From the NCBI GenBank assembly GCA_963850915.1, contig CAWKND010000001.1, forward strand, positions 1 to 64,000: a DNA stretch of 64,000 bases, in the 5' to 3' direction. The position numbers were made by a program, and so were the translations under genes. Shown one piece after another: positions 61,325 to 64,000 of this stretch. The stretch's first letter is position 1; every line of letters begins with the position of its first letter. Source of the DNA: CAVTWH01 sp963850915. GTDB taxonomy: Bacteria > Actinomycetota > Actinomycetes > Mycobacteriales > Micromonosporaceae. The notes beneath the pieces were generated by a model. That model had not been told where the DNA came from, did no database searches, and was given only the letters and a program-made list of their open reading frames with translations.

Positions 61325-61930
61325 ATGACCCAACCACCACCCCCGGGTTATCCGGACCCCAACCAGCAGCCGCCGCAGGCTCCTGGTTACCAACCTCCGC
61401 CGCAGCCGGTCCAGCCGGGCTACCAGGCCCCGCCGCCCGGATACCAGCCCCCGCCGGCCGGTTACCAGGCGCCCCCGCCCGGTTACCAGCCCCCGCCCCC
61501 CGGCTACGTGGCCCCGCCGGCCGCTCCGCCGCCCGGCTTCGCCAGCTCCGAGGAGAAGACCTGGGCGCTGGTCGCAACCTTCGGCGCAGCCGTCGGCAGC
61601 CTCATCTCGCTGGGCTTCCTGGCCGCCGCCGGGCCGCTGGTGGCCTACCTGGCCAAGGGCAAGGAGCCGGGGGTACGCCGCTTCGCGCTGCCCGCCGTCA
61701 ACTTCTTCAGCATCATCAGTGCCGCCTCGCTGGTACTGATCTTCCTGCGCGTCTGCACCGGCATCGTGCTGGACTACGGCATCCTCTGGTCGCTGACCTC
61801 GGGGCTGCTGTGGCTCATCCAGTTCGTGGTGATGGCGGCCGGCGTGATCTTCGGCATCCTCGCCGGTGTGAAGGCCAACGACGGTGGCCAGGAGTACAAG
61901 TACCCGTTCTCGCTCAACGTCTTCAAGTGA
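61325..61930 (+). CDS. proline-rich DUF4870 membrane protein
   Basis: A 201-aa protein. The N-terminal 75 residues are PPGYQ-type repeats (GYQPPPAGYQAPPPGYQPP) forming a flexible Pro/Tyr-rich tail; then three to four transmembrane segments of the DUF4870 type (LVATFGAAVGSLISLGFLA, NFFSIISAASLVLIFL, LLWLIQFVVMAAGVIFGILAG). C-terminal ...KYPFSLNVFK ends as in the family. Function unknown. ATG 61325. It is divergent from hrcA. Confidence 0.88.
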   Translation: MTQPPPPGYPDPNQQPPQAPGYQPPPQPVQPGYQAPPPGYQPPPAGYQAPPPGYQPPPPGYVAPPAAPPPGFASSEEKTWALVATFGAAVGSLISLGFLAAAGPLVAYLAKGKEPGVRRFALPAVNFFSIISAASLVLIFLRVCTGIVLDYGILWSLTSGLLWLIQFVVMAAGVIFGILAGVKANDGGQEYKYPFSLNVFK

Positions 61931-62052
61931 CGGCCGCCCCCGGGCCTACGGGCTCGGGGTGGTCGCACCCTGGGTGGTCGCTGCCCCGCTGACCGGTCGG
62001 ACGTACCCCTCGGGGTACCACGGGTGGCCGCCGGTCGCGGGCAGCGCACTCC

Positions 62053-62100
62053 CTGCTACCCAGGTCAGCTGCTACCCAGGTCAGCTGCTACCCAGGTCAG
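62053..62100. repeat. 16-bp tandem repeat, three perfect copies
   Basis: CTGCTACCCAGGTCAG occurs three times in a row at 62053, 62069 and 62085. The hemW stop codon (complement of 62097-62099) lies in the last copy, so the array extends from the coding end into the intergenic region. Confidence 0.9.
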
Positions 62101-63275
62101 GGCAGCAGGTCGCGGACGACCGCGTCGGCGAGCAGCCGGCCGCGCCGGGTCAGCACCGCCCGCCCTTCGGCAAACGGCTGTGCCGCCAGCAGCCCGTCGG
62201 CCAGCGCCTGGCCCGCCGCACGCAGTCCGGGCTCGTCCAGGTGACTGAGGGGCAGCCCGTCGACCAGGCGCAGCCGCAGCATCACGTCCTCTTCGTGCCG
62301 CTCCACCGCGGTCAACTCCTCGCGCGCCGCGCCGGGCGAGGCGCCCTCGGCCAGTCGAGCCGCGTACGCGTTGGGGTGCTTGACGTTCCACCAGCGCACC
62401 CCGCCCACGTGGCTGTGCGCTCCGGGGCCCAGCCCCCACCAGTCGCCGCCGGTCCAGTAGAGCAGGTTGTGCCGGCAGCGCGCCGCCTCGTCCCGCGCCC
62501 AGTTGGACACCTCGTACCAGCCGAACCCGGCCGCGCCGAGCGTCTCGTCCGCCGCCACGTACCGGTCGGCGGCCACGTCGTCGTCGGGGTACGGCAGCTC
62601 ACCCCGGCGCATCCGGCCGGCCAGCCGGGTACCGTCCTCGACGATCAGGGCGTACGCGCTGACGTGGTCCACGCCCGCGTCCAGCACCGCCGCCAGCGAA
62701 CCGTCGAAGTCGGCCGCGCTCTCCCCCGGCGAGCCGTAGATCAGGTCCAGGTTGATGTGCTCGAACCCCGCCTCCCGAGCTTCCCGGGCGGCGGCCACCG
62801 CGCGCCCCGGCGTGTGCCGGCGATCCAGTAGCGCCAACACGTTCGGCGCGGTGGACTGCGCGCCGAGCGAGATCCGGGTGAAGCCGGCCGCGCGCAACTC
62901 CTTCAACGACAGCGGGTCCACCGACTCCGGGTTGGCCTCGGTGGTCACCTCCGCGTCGGCGGCCAGTCCCCAGGTGCGGTCGATGGCGGCCAGCATCCGG
63001 CCCAGCTCCGCGCTCGGCAGCAGGGTCGGCGTACCCCCACCGAAGAACACCGTGTCCACCCGGGGCGGGGCGGGCAGTACCCGGGCCGCCAGCGCCAGCT
63101 CGCGCAGCACCGTGTCGGCGTACCCCTCGGCGCTGACCCCTTCGCTGGCCGTGTACGTGTTGAAGTCGCAGTACCCGCACCGCGAGGCACAGAACGGCAC
63201 GTGCACGTACACCCCGAAGCCTTGGCCGCCCACCGCGGTCAGCGCGCTGGCCGGCAGCTCGCCGGAGCGCGGCAC
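62097..63275 (-). CDS. hemW: radical SAM coproporphyrinogen III dehydrogenase-like/heme chaperone HemW
   Basis: A 392-aa radical SAM protein. VHVPFCASRCGYCDFNTY carries the 4Fe-4S Cys-x3-Cys-x2-Cys, followed by FFGGGTPTLLPSAEL, TEANPESVDPL and HINLDLIYGSPGE. The CNLxxG-type Cys that distinguishes coproporphyrinogen dehydrogenase HemN is not evident, and the Cys-x2-Cys-F of HemW fits. HemW is thought to insert heme into proteins. GTG 63275 is preferred because GGAGA sits just upstream; a GTG at 63305 is alternative. Confidence 0.9.
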   Translation of the reverse strand: MPRSGELPASALTAVGGQGFGVYVHVPFCASRCGYCDFNTYTASEGVSAEGYADTVLRELALAARVLPAPPRVDTVFFGGGTPTLLPSAELGRMLAAIDRTWGLAADAEVTTEANPESVDPLSLKELRAAGFTRISLGAQSTAPNVLALLDRRHTPGRAVAAAREAREAGFEHINLDLIYGSPGESAADFDGSLAAVLDAGVDHVSAYALIVEDGTRLAGRMRRGELPYPDDDVAADRYVAADETLGAAGFGWYEVSNWARDEAARCRHNLLYWTGGDWWGLGPGAHSHVGGVRWWNVKHPNAYAARLAEGASPGAAREELTAVERHEEDVMLRLRLVDGLPLSHLDEPGLRAAGQALADGLLAAQPFAEGRAVLTRRGRLLADAVVRDLLP

Positions 63276-63322
63276 GGGATCTCCTGCTGGAAGTTGTCCG
63301 GGCACGCCTCTAGTCTGCCGGC

Positions 63323-64000
63323 ATGGCCCAGCCCAATGATGTGCAGCCCACCGCCGTGCTTGTGCGCTACGCGACCGACCGTGCCGTGGCCACCCTGACC
63401 CTGGACAGCCCGCACAACCGCAACGCACTGTCCGGCGCGCTCATCGGGCAGCTCCTCGACGGCCTGGCACGGGCCGAGGCCGACGACTCGGTACGGGCGA
63501 TCCTGCTCGACCACACCGGCCCGGTCTTCTGCTCCGGCGCCGATCTGAAGGAGACCGCGGCCGCAGTCGCCTCGGGGACCATGCCGGTGGCCGCGCTCGG
63601 CGATGTGCTGGTGGCCATCTGGGAGTCGAGCAAGCCGGTTTTGGCCCGGATCGCCGGCCCGGCGCGGGCGGGTGGGCTGGGCCTGATCGCGGCGGCGGAT
63701 CTGGCCATCTGCGCGGATTCCGCCACTTTCGCCTTCTCCGAGGTACGCATCGGGGTCATCCCCGCGGTCATCTCGGCGACCGTACTGCCGCGCATGTACC
63801 CGCGCGCGGCCGCCGAGCTGATGCTGACCGGGGACACCTTCGACGGGGTACGCGCCGAGCGGGCCGGACTGGTCAGCGCCGCCGTACCCGCGGCCGACCT
63901 GGACGCCGCCGTCGAGGCCCGGCTCAGTTCACTGCGGCTGGCGGCACCCGCCGCGCTCGCCGGTACCAAGGCGCTGCTGCGCGCGGCTGCCGGCAGCTCG
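63323..64000 (+). CDS. enoyl-CoA hydratase/isomerase family, partial
   Basis: 226 codons seen; it runs off the window. VATLTLDSPHNRNALSGALI, AILLDHTGPVFCSGADLKET (oxyanion hole) and IAGPARAGGLGLIAAADLAI match the crotonase family; FAFSEVRIGVIPAVIS contains the usual Glu-equivalent region and EVRIG. The 3' end is probably only a few dozen codons away. It may function in beta-oxidation or a branched-chain path. It is divergent from hemW with 47 bp between starts. Confidence 0.85.
   Translation, partial: MAQPNDVQPTAVLVRYATDRAVATLTLDSPHNRNALSGALIGQLLDGLARAEADDSVRAILLDHTGPVFCSGADLKETAAAVASGTMPVAALGDVLVAIWESSKPVLARIAGPARAGGLGLIAAADLAICADSATFAFSEVRIGVIPAVISATVLPRMYPRAAAELMLTGDTFDGVRAERAGLVSAAVPAADLDAAVEARLSSLRLAAPAALAGTKALLRAAAGSS

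Overview
This is a high-GC actinobacterial chromosome segment. Gene order, GTG/TTG starts, a DUF6703-like membrane protein, the actinobacterial partner-switch module and the proline-rich DUF4870-type protein all point to the family Micromonosporaceae. I cannot place the genus. GTACC (often GGTACC) looks very common in most genes by eye and much rarer at about 1-7.65 kb and 43.65-45.69 kb, so those two stretches look acquired.

Layout. (a) 1-7.65 kb: an accessory, decayed left arm. It holds a small ORF, a Ser/Thr kinase broken by several frameshifts, a WhiB-like remnant, a DnaQ-type exonuclease spread over three frames, an intact ChrB-like gene and PAP2 phosphatase, and then a truncated MFS gene facing a truncated methyltransferase across an apparent deletion junction. 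(b) 7.66-14.1 kb: ferredoxin-reductase-like FAD enzyme, dgt, a VOC protein, ppdK and a conserved hypothetical. (c) 14.1-21.8 kb: a minus-strand operon of intracellular subtilase, ECF-type sigma factor, 169-aa beta-sandwich-like protein, TPR-CHAT caspase-like protease and a two-module hypothetical whose frame is broken by a short tandem duplication. This is the best candidate for an under-described system: two proteases under a dedicated sigma factor. (d) 22-25.8 kb: two polyprenol-phosphate-mannose-dependent (GT-C) mannosyltransferases, an NAD(P)-binding protein and an amber-interrupted small gene. (e) 25.9-32.4 kb: dus, a hypothetical, a STAS/SpoIIE-HATPase partner-switching pair and glyS. 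(f) 32.7-38 kb: small membrane proteins, an ArsR regulator, an acyl-CoA dehydrogenase and an alpha/beta hydrolase. (g) 38.1-41.2 kb: TPP riboswitch and ykoEDC thiamine-precursor ECF transporter. (h) 41.4-43.6 kb: Tat-exported PHP-domain protein and a small partner. (i) 43.7-45.7 kb: an AbiE-like toxin-antitoxin pair whose antitoxin-position protein carries a PD-(D/E)xK-like N-terminus.

(j) 45.7-64 kb is a classic actinobacterial housekeeping block read mostly leftward: hemW, hrcA (with CIRCE), dnaJ, rsmE, HIT, phoH, ybeY, a CorC/HlyC-type protein, a degenerate cytidine-deaminase-like gene, era, recO and uppS. Inserted in it are a SigE-family sigma/DUF4232 pair, an orphan XRE antitoxin-like gene, an MFS exporter, a short-chain dehydrogenase, a serine hydrolase and a TadE/TadG-like protein. 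An enoyl-CoA hydratase runs off the right edge.

Two cross-cutting observations matter for any reader. Several otherwise conserved genes (dus, the SpoIIE phosphatase, the DUF4878-like gene, the MFS gene) carry single-base frameshifts, so sequencing error must be excluded before calling them pseudogenes. Perfect or near-perfect tandem duplications with units of 15-21 bp recur across the window, inside genes and at gene ends.
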